NCBI GenBank assembly: GCA_964448045.1
Contig: CAYUVF010000008.1
Span: 1 to 64,000, forward strand
Reading direction: 5' to 3'
Length of the DNA stretch: 64,000 nucleotides
Origin: CAYUVF01 sp964448045
GTDB lineage: Bacteria; Bacteroidota; Rhodothermia; Rhodothermales; Salinibacteraceae
Part shown: one piece after another, positions 8,746-17,111 of the stretch
Layout of the letters: every line of letters starts with the position of its first letter
How positions within the stretch are numbered: the stretch's first letter is position 1
Program-made: the position numbers and the translations under genes
Notes under the pieces: model-generated
Databases searched by the model: none
Told to the model about the DNA's origin: nothing
What the model saw: only the letters and a program-made list of their open reading frames with translations

Positions 8746-9201
8746 ATGCCTTCTGCTCTTCGCTGGACGCTGCGCATCAGTGGTAGTCTCACGCTGATTC
8801 TCCTCATTCTCGTGGGCACGCTCTACGTGATGGGTACCCGCGCAGCCGAGCGCACCCACACGGTGGAACCGCGCACGGCGCCCCTTCCCACCGATGCCGT
8901 CACTCTCACACACGACAAACAAATCGCTCACGGGGCTGGGCTGTTACGACTGCTACGGTCCCGATCTGCGCGGCCAGCCCAGCCCCGCGCCCGATGCTCC
9001 CTATGCTCCCGCCCCCTCGCCCGCCGGACAGTGGCGGTTTGAGACCTTCCGCACCGTGATGCGCACCGGCCTCCATCCCAGTAGGCGCATCCTCGCTCCC
9101 AAATTCATGGGACCGCCTTCCGCCACCACACCGACGACGAGCTCCGCAGCATTCACGCCTACCTGCGATTTCTTCCCGAATCACCCGTTGCCACGCGCTA
9201 A
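8746..9201 (+). pseudogene. Decayed cytochrome c gene (two frameshifts, heme motif CxxCY)
   Basis: Three pieces in three frames join into one cytochrome c. An N-terminal anchor (MPSALRWTLRISG plus hydrophobic run) lies in frame from 8746. A heme region, GLGCYDCYGPDLRG, lies in the +2 frame from about 8930. A C-terminal piece, TDDELRSIHAYLRFLPE, ends at the TAA at 9199-9201 in a third frame. The family reads CxxCH-GPDL, so the axial His is replaced by Tyr, a further sign of loss of function. Shifts fall near 8925-8945 and 9105-9120. Sequencing error could explain a shift but less easily the His-to-Tyr change as well. It is divergent from the cbb3 operon. Confidence 0.8.
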
Positions 9202-9207
9202 TCCACC

Positions 9208-10140
9208 ATGCCTTCCTCCCCTCACGACGCAAACCGCTGGCCGTCCCTTCCCCCGCTGGACGCGTGGGCCGATACGCTGACAACCCTCCATATGTGGACC
9301 CAGATCGTCGGGAAGATCCGGCTGGAGCAAGCCCCGTGGATCAACCACTCGTGGGGGGTGGCGCTGTACGTCACCACACGTGGCCTCACGACCTCGCCCA
9401 TTCCCTGCGACGCCGGTACCTTCGCGATCGACTTCGACTTCGTGCACCACTCGCTTCGGATTACGACTTCGCGGGGAACCGAGCGAACTGTTGCCCTCCA
9501 GCCGATGTCGGTCGCCGAGTTTTACCGGCGCACGATGCAAGAACTGGCCGATCTGGAGATCAACGTCTCCATCGTTCCCCGTCCCGTAGAGGTCGACCCG
9601 GCCATTCCGTTCGACGAAAATGAGCGCGATGCCGCCTACGACCCGGCCGTGGTCCACCGCTTCTGGCGGGCGCTCGTGCAGGCCGACCGCGTCTTCAGCA
9701 CCTTCCGAGCCCGATTTCTGGGCAAGTGCAGCCCTGTCCACTTCTTCTGGGGCGCCTTCGATCTGGCCGTCACTCGCTTTTCAGGCTGCCCCGCTCCGCC
9801 TCATCCCGGCGGCGTACCCAACGTGGCCGACTGGGTGATGGAGGACGCCTATTCGCACGAGCTGTCGAGCACCGGATTCTGGCCCGGCCCCGGACTCGGC
9901 GAAGCCGCCTTCTACGCCTACGCCTATCCCGAACCCGAGGGCTTCCAATCGGCCCCCGTTCGCCCCGAGGCCGCGTATTTCTCGGGCGAGCTCGGCGAGT
10001 TCATCTTGCCGTACGACGCCGTGCGCACCGCGAATCGGCCGGATGAGGCGCTGCTGGCGTTCTTGCAAAGCACCTACGAGGCGGCGGCCGACCGCGCGGA
10101 TTGGGACCGTGCCGCGCTCGAATACGATCCGCCGCGGTAG
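9208..10140 (+). CDS. DUF5996 family protein
   Basis: A 310-residue soluble protein matching the DUF5996 pattern. It opens with a WADTLTTLHMWTQIVGKIRL segment, has HSWGVALYVT and IDFDFVHHSL strands, the motif VHFFWGAFDLAVTRFSG in the middle, and FWPG-PGLGEAAFYAYAYPEP near the C-terminus. The function of the family is unknown to me; conserved His and Trp residues suggest a binding or catalytic pocket. There is no signal peptide. It starts 6 bases after the cytochrome remnant. Confidence 0.85.
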   Translation: MPSSPHDANRWPSLPPLDAWADTLTTLHMWTQIVGKIRLEQAPWINHSWGVALYVTTRGLTTSPIPCDAGTFAIDFDFVHHSLRITTSRGTERTVALQPMSVAEFYRRTMQELADLEINVSIVPRPVEVDPAIPFDENERDAAYDPAVVHRFWRALVQADRVFSTFRARFLGKCSPVHFFWGAFDLAVTRFSGCPAPPHPGGVPNVADWVMEDAYSHELSSTGFWPGPGLGEAAFYAYAYPEPEGFQSAPVRPEAAYFSGELGEFILPYDAVRTANRPDEALLAFLQSTYEAAADRADWDRAALEYDPPR

Positions 10141-10154
10141 ACATCGGCCGGCGA

Positions 10155-10871
10155 CTACGGGTTCGCTTCGGCCCGCGGGCGATCCATGCAGTACTGGTAG
10201 ATAAACGCCCCATGCAGCGCCAGTCCCATCACAACGAGTACGTGAAAGACCTCATGGCCCTCCACGACGCCGGGCCAGAGGACGGGCCATTCCGTCACGA
10301 ACACGACAGCGCCCAGGGTAAACACCCCCGCCCCGGCGAGAAACAGCGATAGCTGATGCCAGCTGGATCGGTGGAGCACGACGCCCAACCCGGCACTGCT
10401 CGTCCACCCCACGCCCAGGTACATCAGCGCGGTGCCCCACGGTGCCATCGGCCACACGATCAGCTTCACCGCCACGGCCGTCAGATTCACGCCCCACGTC
10501 GCCCCGATCAGCAATTCGGACCAGCGCGCGCCGAGCGCTTCGTAAATCGCCGTCCCCGTCCCCGCCACGACCAGAAAGATGGCCGCGTGATCGATCTTGT
10601 TGAAGAGCGTATAGCGGGCCGATGCAGCATCGATCCCGTGGAAGAGAGCGCTGGCCATCAACGCGATGACAACGCAGACGCCGTACACTGCGACCGCTCG
10701 CCCCCGCCGGCCCGACTGCCGCACGCGCCGAACCAGCACGACCGTCGCCGCCATCGCCAGCAGCGCGCCCAGGGCATGCGTGAACATGCTTACAGGATCG
10801 CGAATACCCCAGTACGAGATGGTCTGCAACATGGGCCCCAGCATGGCGTCTCCGTATCCCTGGATTTCCAT
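10155..10871 (-). CDS. trhA: Hemolysin III / PAQR family membrane protein (TrhA-like)
   Basis: A 238-residue integral membrane protein with about seven helices. It carries PAQR/hemolysin III signatures: SALFHGID, KIDHAAIFLVVAGTGT and the C-terminal GHEVFHVLVV. The conserved Ser, His and Asp residues form the metal site of the superfamily. Bacterial members are linked to membrane energetics and lipid homeostasis; true haemolysis is doubtful. It converges on the DUF5996 gene with a gap of 14 bases. An alternative start is Met10. Confidence 0.88.
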   Translation of the reverse strand: MEIQGYGDAMLGPMLQTISYWGIRDPVSMFTHALGALLAMAATVVLVRRVRQSGRRGRAVAVYGVCVVIALMASALFHGIDAASARYTLFNKIDHAAIFLVVAGTGTAIYEALGARWSELLIGATWGVNLTAVAVKLIVWPMAPWGTALMYLGVGWTSSAGLGVVLHRSSWHQLSLFLAGAGVFTLGAVVFVTEWPVLWPGVVEGHEVFHVLVVMGLALHGAFIYQYCMDRPRAEANP

Positions 10872-10918
10872 TTTCAGTGGCAGCTCCCGTCTTTATCCGT
10901 GACGTACGGCGCGAATTG

Positions 10919-11572
10919 TTACGGCTCGTTCTGTTCCACCCACACGACCGCACGGCGTCGCAGTTCGGCATTGGAATCGACCGCGAGCTTTTCTTTGACC
11001 CGCGTGCGGTACGAATCGATGGTCTTGGGACTCAGCACGAGCTTCTCGGCAATCTCGCGGGTCGTTAGGCCGCGACCCATGTACTCGAATACCTCCAATT
11101 CCCGGTCGCTCAGCCGATGGAGCTGCGAGGGGGCGGCCGTCGGCGAGGATGTGCCGGAAAAGCGAAGCAACAGCTTCGTGCTCAGCTGTTGGCTGAGATA
11201 GATGCCGCCATCCAAGATGCGCCGGATCGCATGGATCACCTCCGGGTGCGCCTCACTTTTCATCAGATAGCCGCGTGCACCTGCCTGCAAGACGCGCTCG
11301 GCGTACAACATTTCGTCGTGCACCGAGACGACCAGGACGGGCAGATCGGTATGCTCCGCGTGCAGATGCTTGATCAGGTCGAGCCCGCTCCCGCCTTTGA
11401 GCGACAGATCGAGAACCACCAGATCCGGCTGGACCCCGGGAATCTGCTGTCGGGCGTCTTCGGCCGATCCGGTTTCTCCGCACAGATACAGATCCTGCTC
11501 TTGCTCCAGCAGTGCGGCATACCCGCGGCGCATGACGGGGTGGTCTTCCACGATGTAGATTCGATGCTCCAT
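10919..11572 (-). CDS. NarL/FixJ-type response regulator
   Basis: 217 residues. The receiver domain (1-125) has the acidic pair in VEDHP, phospho-acceptor Asp55 (VVLDLSL) and Lys in YLMKSEAHPE. A LuxR-type HTH follows at about 150-210 (LSDRELEVFEYMGRGLTTREIAEKL, split over two lines of the fold). It presumably acts with the kinase encoded 296 bases upstream on the same strand, which carries the HisKA_3 type of domain that pairs with NarL regulators. The targets are unknown. Confidence 0.93.
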   Translation of the reverse strand: MEHRIYIVEDHPVMRRGYAALLEQEQDLYLCGETGSAEDARQQIPGVQPDLVVLDLSLKGGSGLDLIKHLHAEHTDLPVLVVSVHDEMLYAERVLQAGARGYLMKSEAHPEVIHAIRRILDGGIYLSQQLSTKLLLRFSGTSSPTAAPSQLHRLSDRELEVFEYMGRGLTTREIAEKLVLSPKTIDSYRTRVKEKLAVDSNAELRRRAVVWVEQNEP

Positions 11573-11868
11573 CCCCTCCCCCCAATGTTGACCGATCCAT
11601 GGTAATCGCCTCCAGCCGGTAGATCACGCGTTCGTTTTCTCCAGCGTCGGGCGCACTTTGGGCGTGTGCTGACTTTGCACGACCAGAAGACGTCCGGCCC
11701 CCGACTTGAACGCCCCCTCCGGTCCTGGAATTGTCTCCGTCCCCCCCATCACCCGCAATCTATTTCAGCCGCTTTTTCAGCGGATAAGAGATTCACCAAT
11801 TCCCGTGTGGGAATTTTTCGGATTGCGCCTGGGGATACGCCCCCTCCGCCTGCGAGCCGGCTCCCGGG
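11573..11868 (-). promoter_or_regulatory. Spacer between sensor kinase and response regulator
   Basis: 296 bases without a gene. A weak inverted repeat (TTCCC-GTGT-GGGAA near 11802-11815) precedes a T-run on the plus strand. Nothing else was identified; it may hold a separate promoter for the regulator. Confidence 0.25.
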
Positions 11869-13575
11869 TCATGCGCCGAACTCCGTCGTGAGGCGATCGA
11901 GGGGAAGGCTGCACCGGACGACCGTGCCGCCCTCGTCGAGCGGATCGATGTCGAGGCGACCGCCGATCAGATCGGTCCGATACCTCATCATGTGCAGGCC
12001 GATGCCATCGCCCGCATCGGGCGCCGGCCCGATGCCGATGCCATCATCACGCACCGTAAGCACGAGCCGACCCGCCGCCCGCTGCAACCGGATACTTATC
12101 GTCTCGGCATTGGCGTGTTTGACAGCATTGTTGACCGCTTCCGACACAACCCGGTAGAGATGAGCCGCGGCTTCCCCGCCCCATTTCGGGAGATCGTCAT
12201 CGGCTTCGAAGGTGCAGCTAATGCCGCTCATCTCCTGCTCGCGCGCGGCCAGACTCCGCAGCGCGGCGCCCAGCTCATTGCCCTGCACATCCAGCGGCAT
12301 GAGCGAATGCGAGAGCGAGCGCGCCTGCGTTCCGGCGTCGTCGAGCAGTTCCACGATGCGGCGCATCTGCTGCGCCGTAACGGGCTGGCCCCGCTCCATC
12401 CGCTCGGCAAACGCCTGCGCCATCATCGCCGTCCCGGCCAGATGCGACGCCAGCATATCGTGCAGTTCCTGCCCGATGCGGCGGCGCTCCTCATCCGTAG
12501 CCGAGATCACCTCGCGCTCCAGCTGGCGGCGCTCCGTGATGTCGAGGCCGGTTCCAATCAGGTACTTAACCTGCTCTTCGTCATCCTTCAGCACCACGTT
12601 AGACCACCGGATAAGCCGCCAATCGCCCGCCTTCGTGATCCAGTGATTCTCGTGGTAGATGCGCTCGTGGCCCCCTTCGTACTGGAAAAAAAGCGCCTCG
12701 ACCGATTGGCGCTCCTCCGCAGGGATCAGCAGCTCGAATGCGTTCTCGCCCCGCACCTCTTCGAAGGCGTACCCGGTCATTTCCTCGCACTCGCGGTTGA
12801 ACCGCACGATGCGCCCCGCCTCATCCAACACGGCCACCAGCGCACTGACGGTGTCGAGCACGCCGTCGACGAAATTGCGCTCCTCGCGGAGCTCTCGCAT
12901 CATCACCTGGTGCCCGGTCACGTCTTCGATCGCCACCAAGATAAGTTGCTTGTGGTTGACGCGCCGGGCATTGAGGCGCATCACGCGTCGACCGATCGTC
13001 TCAAAGGTGTGCTCGACGTCGAAATCGGTGATGGACGTCTGATTCGGCACGATCTCTTCGAAGAGCGTGCGCAGCTCCGGGAGGTCCCACTGCCCGTTGC
13101 CGAGATCATACACCCGCTCGCCCAGCGTGTCGTCCGGCTCCACCTGAAAGGTTTCGTAAAAGGCCGGATTGGCCGCCTGCACGCGTAGACCGCGATCGAG
13201 CACGAGCAGCGGCTCCCAGACGGTTTCCACGATGTCTCGGGCGTACCGGCGCTCCGCTGTGTGCCGCGTCGTTTCCAGCCTGGTCAGATTGATGAAGGTA
13301 ATGGCGACGCCCTCTTCAGCGCGAATTGGCCGGTAGTCGACCCAGAAGTGGGGGCCATCCGTACGGTGCACCTCGCGTTCCACCGGCTGTTGCGTCGCGA
13401 GAACCGACCGGGCGTTATCGACCAGATCGGTGTAGGCAAGGCGCTGCTGAACGACCGACAGGAGCTGCCCAGCATCATCGGCCCGCAGGCCGATGAGCTC
13501 GCACGCTCCCGGGGTGAAGTGCGTAATACGCAGCTCCCGGTCGAGACAAAGGGTTGCGGTGTGGACAGTCTCCAT
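11869..13575 (-). CDS. Multi-PAS sensor histidine kinase (HisKA_3 type)
   Basis: 568 residues with no membrane helix. Three successive PAS-like segments (about 5-110, 115-225, 235-355) are visible; the third contains MTGYAFEEVRGENAFELL and ends in the PAC-like TGLDITERR. The dimerisation domain carries RRRIGQELHDML with the acceptor His near residue 372. The ATPase domain has EAVNNAVKHA and DDGIGIG-PAP. A soluble PAS stack suggests sensing of redox, oxygen or a small molecule. It is partnered with the downstream NarL-type regulator. Confidence 0.92.
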   Translation of the reverse strand: METVHTATLCLDRELRITHFTPGACELIGLRADDAGQLLSVVQQRLAYTDLVDNARSVLATQQPVEREVHRTDGPHFWVDYRPIRAEEGVAITFINLTRLETTRHTAERRYARDIVETVWEPLLVLDRGLRVQAANPAFYETFQVEPDDTLGERVYDLGNGQWDLPELRTLFEEIVPNQTSITDFDVEHTFETIGRRVMRLNARRVNHKQLILVAIEDVTGHQVMMRELREERNFVDGVLDTVSALVAVLDEAGRIVRFNRECEEMTGYAFEEVRGENAFELLIPAEERQSVEALFFQYEGGHERIYHENHWITKAGDWRLIRWSNVVLKDDEEQVKYLIGTGLDITERRQLEREVISATDEERRRIGQELHDMLASHLAGTAMMAQAFAERMERGQPVTAQQMRRIVELLDDAGTQARSLSHSLMPLDVQGNELGAALRSLAAREQEMSGISCTFEADDDLPKWGGEAAAHLYRVVSEAVNNAVKHANAETISIRLQRAAGRLVLTVRDDGIGIGPAPDAGDGIGLHMMRYRTDLIGGRLDIDPLDEGGTVVRCSLPLDRLTTEFGA

Positions 13576-13994
13576 CAGATTGGCAATCGCTGGAGAGGAA
13601 AACGGGCGCCTTGATTTTTGCCCTCAGAGCGTAACATACAATACACCAAAGAAAAAACCTTACCCTTTTCTGCTGGATGACCCATTTTGGGTTGTGGGCC
13701 CTTCACTGGTGCCCTTGCCCCAGTCTACCGTGAGCATAGCCGTCTGATCACCTGTATTCCCATCGAACGGATCAATTCTCCTCTGCTCTTCGCACACCCA
13801 ACCGGTACCCACTTCTATTCTACGCAAGGAATATGAATAATGAAGGATATGAGCTTTCAATTCGGCGTGTAATACTAAAATTCTTTTATACCCCTCGAAC
13901 AAACGGGTTTGAGGCGTATTCAATGCGAGTGAGTGGATTGGTACCACTTGCCTGGTGCCGCCCTTTTATATTGCCCCACAGTTAATAGTAAATC
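13576..13994. promoter_or_regulatory. Divergent AT-rich intergenic region (kinase / arsR)
   Basis: 419 bases without a convincing gene. The part from 13800 to 13925 is distinctly AT-rich. TATATTG at 13967-13973 lies 22 bases upstream of the arsR start and resembles a Bacteroidota -7 element, though the nearest TTG is only 16 bases upstream of it. No dyad typical of an ArsR operator was recognised. Confidence 0.35.
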
Positions 13995-14336
13995 ATGGTC
14001 ACCGAGAACGAACTGATTCCCGACCCCCAGATTGAACGAGCGGCCCAGCGGTTCAAGCTGCTCAGTGAGCCGGTCCGCCTCGAACTACTCAATCACCTTC
14101 AGAAAGAAGGGGAAATGGCGGTGAACGAACTGGTCGACGCGACCGGCCATCAACAGGCGAATGTGAGCAAACACCTCGGCCTGATGGCCCGCGAAGGCCT
14201 CGTCAGCCGTCGCAAAGAGGGGCTCTACGTCTACTATCGCATCAGCGACCCGACGCTGTCCGCGCTATGTATGCTGGTGTGCGGCCAACTCCGCGAAGAA
14301 GACCGGGCGACCGAGGAGACCACAGGGCAAGCATAG
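13995..14336 (+). CDS. ArsR/SmtB family winged-helix transcriptional regulator
   Basis: 113 residues. The winged helix spans about 12-90: RFKLLSEPVRLELLNHL, a recognition helix GHQQANVSKHLGLM and a wing with EGLYVYYRI. The usual alpha-3 metal box (ELCVCDL) is absent, reading EMAVNELVDA. Two cysteines occur at the end (LCMLVCGQL) and could serve a thiol or metal sensor at the C-terminal helix. The ligand is unknown. No metal-resistance gene is adjacent; the next gene is a sugar porter under what looks like LacI control. Confidence 0.88.
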   Translation: MVTENELIPDPQIERAAQRFKLLSEPVRLELLNHLQKEGEMAVNELVDATGHQQANVSKHLGLMAREGLVSRRKEGLYVYYRISDPTLSALCMLVCGQLREEDRATEETTGQA

Positions 14337-14378
14337 CCGGAATCCAAATCGGCTTGCGCGCCCTCACGCGGCAAACGA

Positions 14379-14392
14379 TGAAACCGGTTGCA
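14379..14392. promoter_or_regulatory. LacI-type operator upstream of the sugar porter
   Basis: TGAAACCGGTTGCA is a palindrome with the central CG typical of LacI-family operators. It differs from the site at 35771 at only two positions. It overlaps the -33 element of the putative porter promoter, so a bound repressor would block transcription. Confidence 0.65.
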
Positions 14393-14418
14393 ATTCTGAC
14401 GGCTCCGGCGTATTTAGG
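14388..14418 (+). promoter_or_regulatory. Putative Bacteroidota-type promoter of the sugar porter
   Basis: TTG (14388-14390), a 20-base spacer and TATTTAGG (14411-14418) approximate the TTTG-N19-21-TAnnTTTG pattern. The start codon lies 137 bases downstream. Confidence 0.4.
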
Positions 14419-14555
14419 AACGATGAAGTTGGGCGCGGGGTCGCGTTCCGCTCGTGCGCCGATGAGTCGCTGCGCGACGCCCTGACGCTTAGCCCATCCT
14501 GCGGGGTTCTGCCCTCATCCGTCCGATCCTCATACGCTGAACGAGACGCGCCTCC

Positions 14556-16004
14556 ATGGAACAGACCAACAAAGACGCCTCTTTTTCGGAAATTGCAGAT
14601 GATAACGTCGGAAAAATCATCTTCCTCTCGTTGGTCGCGGCGCTGGGCGGCTTCCTGTTTGGCTTCGACAGCGGCATCATCAACGGAACGGTGGAGGCCC
14701 TCCAGGGCGAGTTTAACTCCGACGAAGTCGGCACGGGCTTCAACGTGGCGTCGATGCTGCTGGGCAGTGCCGTAGGCGCGTTCTTCGCCGGCAACCTTGC
14801 CGACAAGCTCGGGCGGCGCCCGACCATGATCATTACGGCCGTTGCGTTCATCATCAGCGCCTGGGGGTCGGGCATCGCGGGGAGCTCTGCGGTGTTCGTC
14901 GTCTTCCGCGTGGTTGGCGGGTTGGCCGTGGGCGCGGCCAGCATCTTAGCTCCGGCATACATCAGCGAGATTGCACCCGCCGGCATCCGGGGAAGCCTCG
15001 CCACACTGCAACAACTCATGATCGTCGTGGGCCTGTTCATGGCGTTCCTGAACAACTACCTCCTTGCCGGGGCCGCCGGTAGTGCGGCCGATGTCTTCTG
15101 GTTCGGGTTTGACGCCTGGCAGTGGATGTTCTGGATGGAGATCATCCCCGCATCGATCTTCCTGGGCACGCTGCTCCTCATTCCCGAGTCGCCACGTTTT
15201 CTCGTGGCGGCCGGACGCGAGGACGAAGCGCGCGACGTCATCAACAGCCTGTCCACCGCCGGCGACGCCGACGCCAAGATTGCCGACATCCGCTCGACCC
15301 TTGAGGAGAAGCGCCGCCCGAAGCTGACCGACGTTATCATGAAGCACACGGGCAAGGTGCACCCGCTCGTGTGGGTGGGCATCGGCCTGGCCTCGCTGCA
15401 GCAGCTCACCGGTATCAATGTCGTCTTTTACTACGGCGGCACGCTCTGGCAGGCCGCCGGCTTCACGGAGGCCAGCGCGCTGCTGACCAACGTCATCAAC
15501 GGCTCAGTGAATGTCATCTTCACCTTCGTGGCCATTGCGCTCGTAGACCGCGTGGGGCGAAAACCACTCTTGCTCGTGGGCTCGCTCGGGCAAGCCGTCA
15601 TGCTCGGCACCATGGCGTACGTGTTCGGCACCTCAGCCATCGCGGAGTCGGGCGCCCTCCAGATGGAAGGCAACATGGGCCTCGTGGCGCTCATTGCTGC
15701 CAACGGGTACATCGCCTTCTTCGCCTTCTCGTGGGGCCCGATCATGTGGGTGCTCCTCGGCGAGATGTTTCCGAACCAGTTCCGCGGCGCCGCCTTGTCG
15801 ATTTGCGGCCTCGTGCAGTGGCTGGCCAACTTCCTGGTCACGATGACCTTCCCGATCCTGCTCGGTTCGATTGGCCTCGGCTTCTCATACGGCATCTACG
15901 CGGCCTTCGGCATCATCGCCTACTTCTTCGTGCGGCTGTTCGTGAAGGAGACGAAGGGCCGCACGCTCGAAGACATGTCGCGCGAGGCCACCGCCCCTGC
16001 ATGA
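14556..16004 (+). CDS. Sugar porter family MFS transporter
   Basis: A 482-residue inner-membrane proton/sugar symporter with twelve helices. Sugar-porter signatures are all present: GFLFGFDSGIING in helix 1, DKLGRRPTM between helices 2 and 3, PESPRFLV before the central loop, QQLTGINVVFYYG in helix 7, DRVGRKPLLL, and KETKGRTLEDM at the C-terminus. It resembles XylE/GLUT-like xylose or glucose carriers; the substrate cannot be fixed by eye. The LacI-type operator at 14379 suggests co-regulation with the glucan locus 3 kb away and uptake of glucose released there. Confidence 0.94.
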   Translation: MEQTNKDASFSEIADDNVGKIIFLSLVAALGGFLFGFDSGIINGTVEALQGEFNSDEVGTGFNVASMLLGSAVGAFFAGNLADKLGRRPTMIITAVAFIISAWGSGIAGSSAVFVVFRVVGGLAVGAASILAPAYISEIAPAGIRGSLATLQQLMIVVGLFMAFLNNYLLAGAAGSAADVFWFGFDAWQWMFWMEIIPASIFLGTLLLIPESPRFLVAAGREDEARDVINSLSTAGDADAKIADIRSTLEEKRRPKLTDVIMKHTGKVHPLVWVGIGLASLQQLTGINVVFYYGGTLWQAAGFTEASALLTNVINGSVNVIFTFVAIALVDRVGRKPLLLVGSLGQAVMLGTMAYVFGTSAIAESGALQMEGNMGLVALIAANGYIAFFAFSWGPIMWVLLGEMFPNQFRGAALSICGLVQWLANFLVTMTFPILLGSIGLGFSYGIYAAFGIIAYFFVRLFVKETKGRTLEDMSREATAPA

Positions 16005-16248
16005 CAAACAGCGCCCCGAATGACCGCGCCCCTGCAAGACGTGACCTGCGCGCTCGGGTGACCGTCGCAGGACCATCGATGTTGTACTCAGTGCAGAGCG
16101 ACGAAACCGCTCACGGGAGCCGATCAGGAGTAGAGAAGCACGTGGGGGATGCGGCACATCCGACGGCCCATCAGGACGAGTCAATTCGGCATGCACGAGG
16201 CGGAGCAACGCTCCGACCCAGATGGGGCGTTTCCGTCCGCGATCAGTT

Positions 16249-16752
16249 CTACTTCGTCCGGATCACGATAACGCCATTGGCGCCGCGCGAGCCGTAGATA
16301 GCGGTCGCACCGGCGTCTTTCAGCACCGTGATCGACTGCACATCGTACGGGTTAATCCACGGCAGGGCGCCACCGGCCTGGGCCTGCACCGGCATGCCAT
16401 CGACGACGTAGAGGGGCTCATTGCTGCCGTAAATGGATGACGAACCACGGATCCGAACCAGAATGCCGCCGTTGGGGCCTTGCGACACCCGCACGCCCGC
16501 CACGCTCCCGCGCAACAGGTCCGACAGGTAGCGTCCCGAGCGGCGTTCCATCTGTTCATCGCCGGATACCGTCGACACCGCCCCGGTTACCTCGCTTTTC
16601 TTCTGGGTCGAGTATCCGTTGTCAACCGTCTCCTCGTCATCGGCGGCGCCCGAGCCGGTTGCTACCGACGAAGCGCACCCGGCAAGCAGCAGCCCCATGC
16701 TGACGATGCATACAGCAATCAGGGTCGAAAAAGAAGCAGAAGTGCGTCTCAT
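16249..16752 (-). CDS. Lipoprotein consisting only of a TonB-receptor plug domain
   Basis: 167 residues. The signal sequence ends in a good lipobox (LLLAGCASS, Cys26). A short acidic linker follows, then a plug domain (about 55-167). It contains GVRVSQGPNGGILVRIRG, PLYVVDGMPV and the SusC-type ending ITVLKDAGATAIYGSRGANG. The protein stops right after VIVIRTK, exactly where a beta barrel would begin in a full receptor. It is closely similar to the plug of the SusC protein in this window. The role is unknown; a periplasm-facing decoy, regulator or gating partner of a receptor is conceivable. Confidence 0.88.
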   Translation of the reverse strand: MRRTSASFSTLIAVCIVSMGLLLAGCASSVATGSGAADDEETVDNGYSTQKKSEVTGAVSTVSGDEQMERRSGRYLSDLLRGSVAGVRVSQGPNGGILVRIRGSSSIYGSNEPLYVVDGMPVQAQAGGALPWINPYDVQSITVLKDAGATAIYGSRGANGVIVIRTK

Positions 16753-17111
16753 GGTAGCGTCCAGAGCTCGATGAAATATTCCGTCGATGATCCCTCGTCA
16801 TCCGGCACACCGCAACGTGGGCGGTGCAGTAGCGCGCAAAGTAGAGTGGACCGATGGGCCCTCATCTGCGAAGTGTGGAACAACAACGCCTCCCACCGAG
16901 GACCATCACACAATTTTCATGCTTGGAGCCTCCATTAGTTCCCCATAACGGCCGCTCGTCTCGTCCGTAGGACCAAACCGCTCGGCACACCCGGTCTGCC
17001 CTCGCACCGCTATTGCCCCACCGATGAAGAGACCTTGAAGCCCATACCCCCATCTCGTATGTTTTTGCGCCCGTGCCCCGATCCCATCTTGCCCCACCGT
17101 CTTCTGCTGCT
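16753..17111. other. Intergenic region with nothing recognised
   Basis: 359 bases between the divergent plug-lipoprotein gene and the DUF2339 gene. No coding frame, strong hairpin or operator was seen. It must contain both promoters. Confidence 0.4.

Noticed and set aside
10155..10871. True haemolysin or virulence gene
   Set aside because: The name hemolysin III is historical. The protein is a PAQR-type membrane protein, and nothing nearby suggests a toxin.
13660..13947. 95-codon minus-strand frame in the kinase/arsR intergenic region
   Set aside because: No domain or initiation signal, and base composition changes abruptly within it. It looks like AT-rich promoter DNA.
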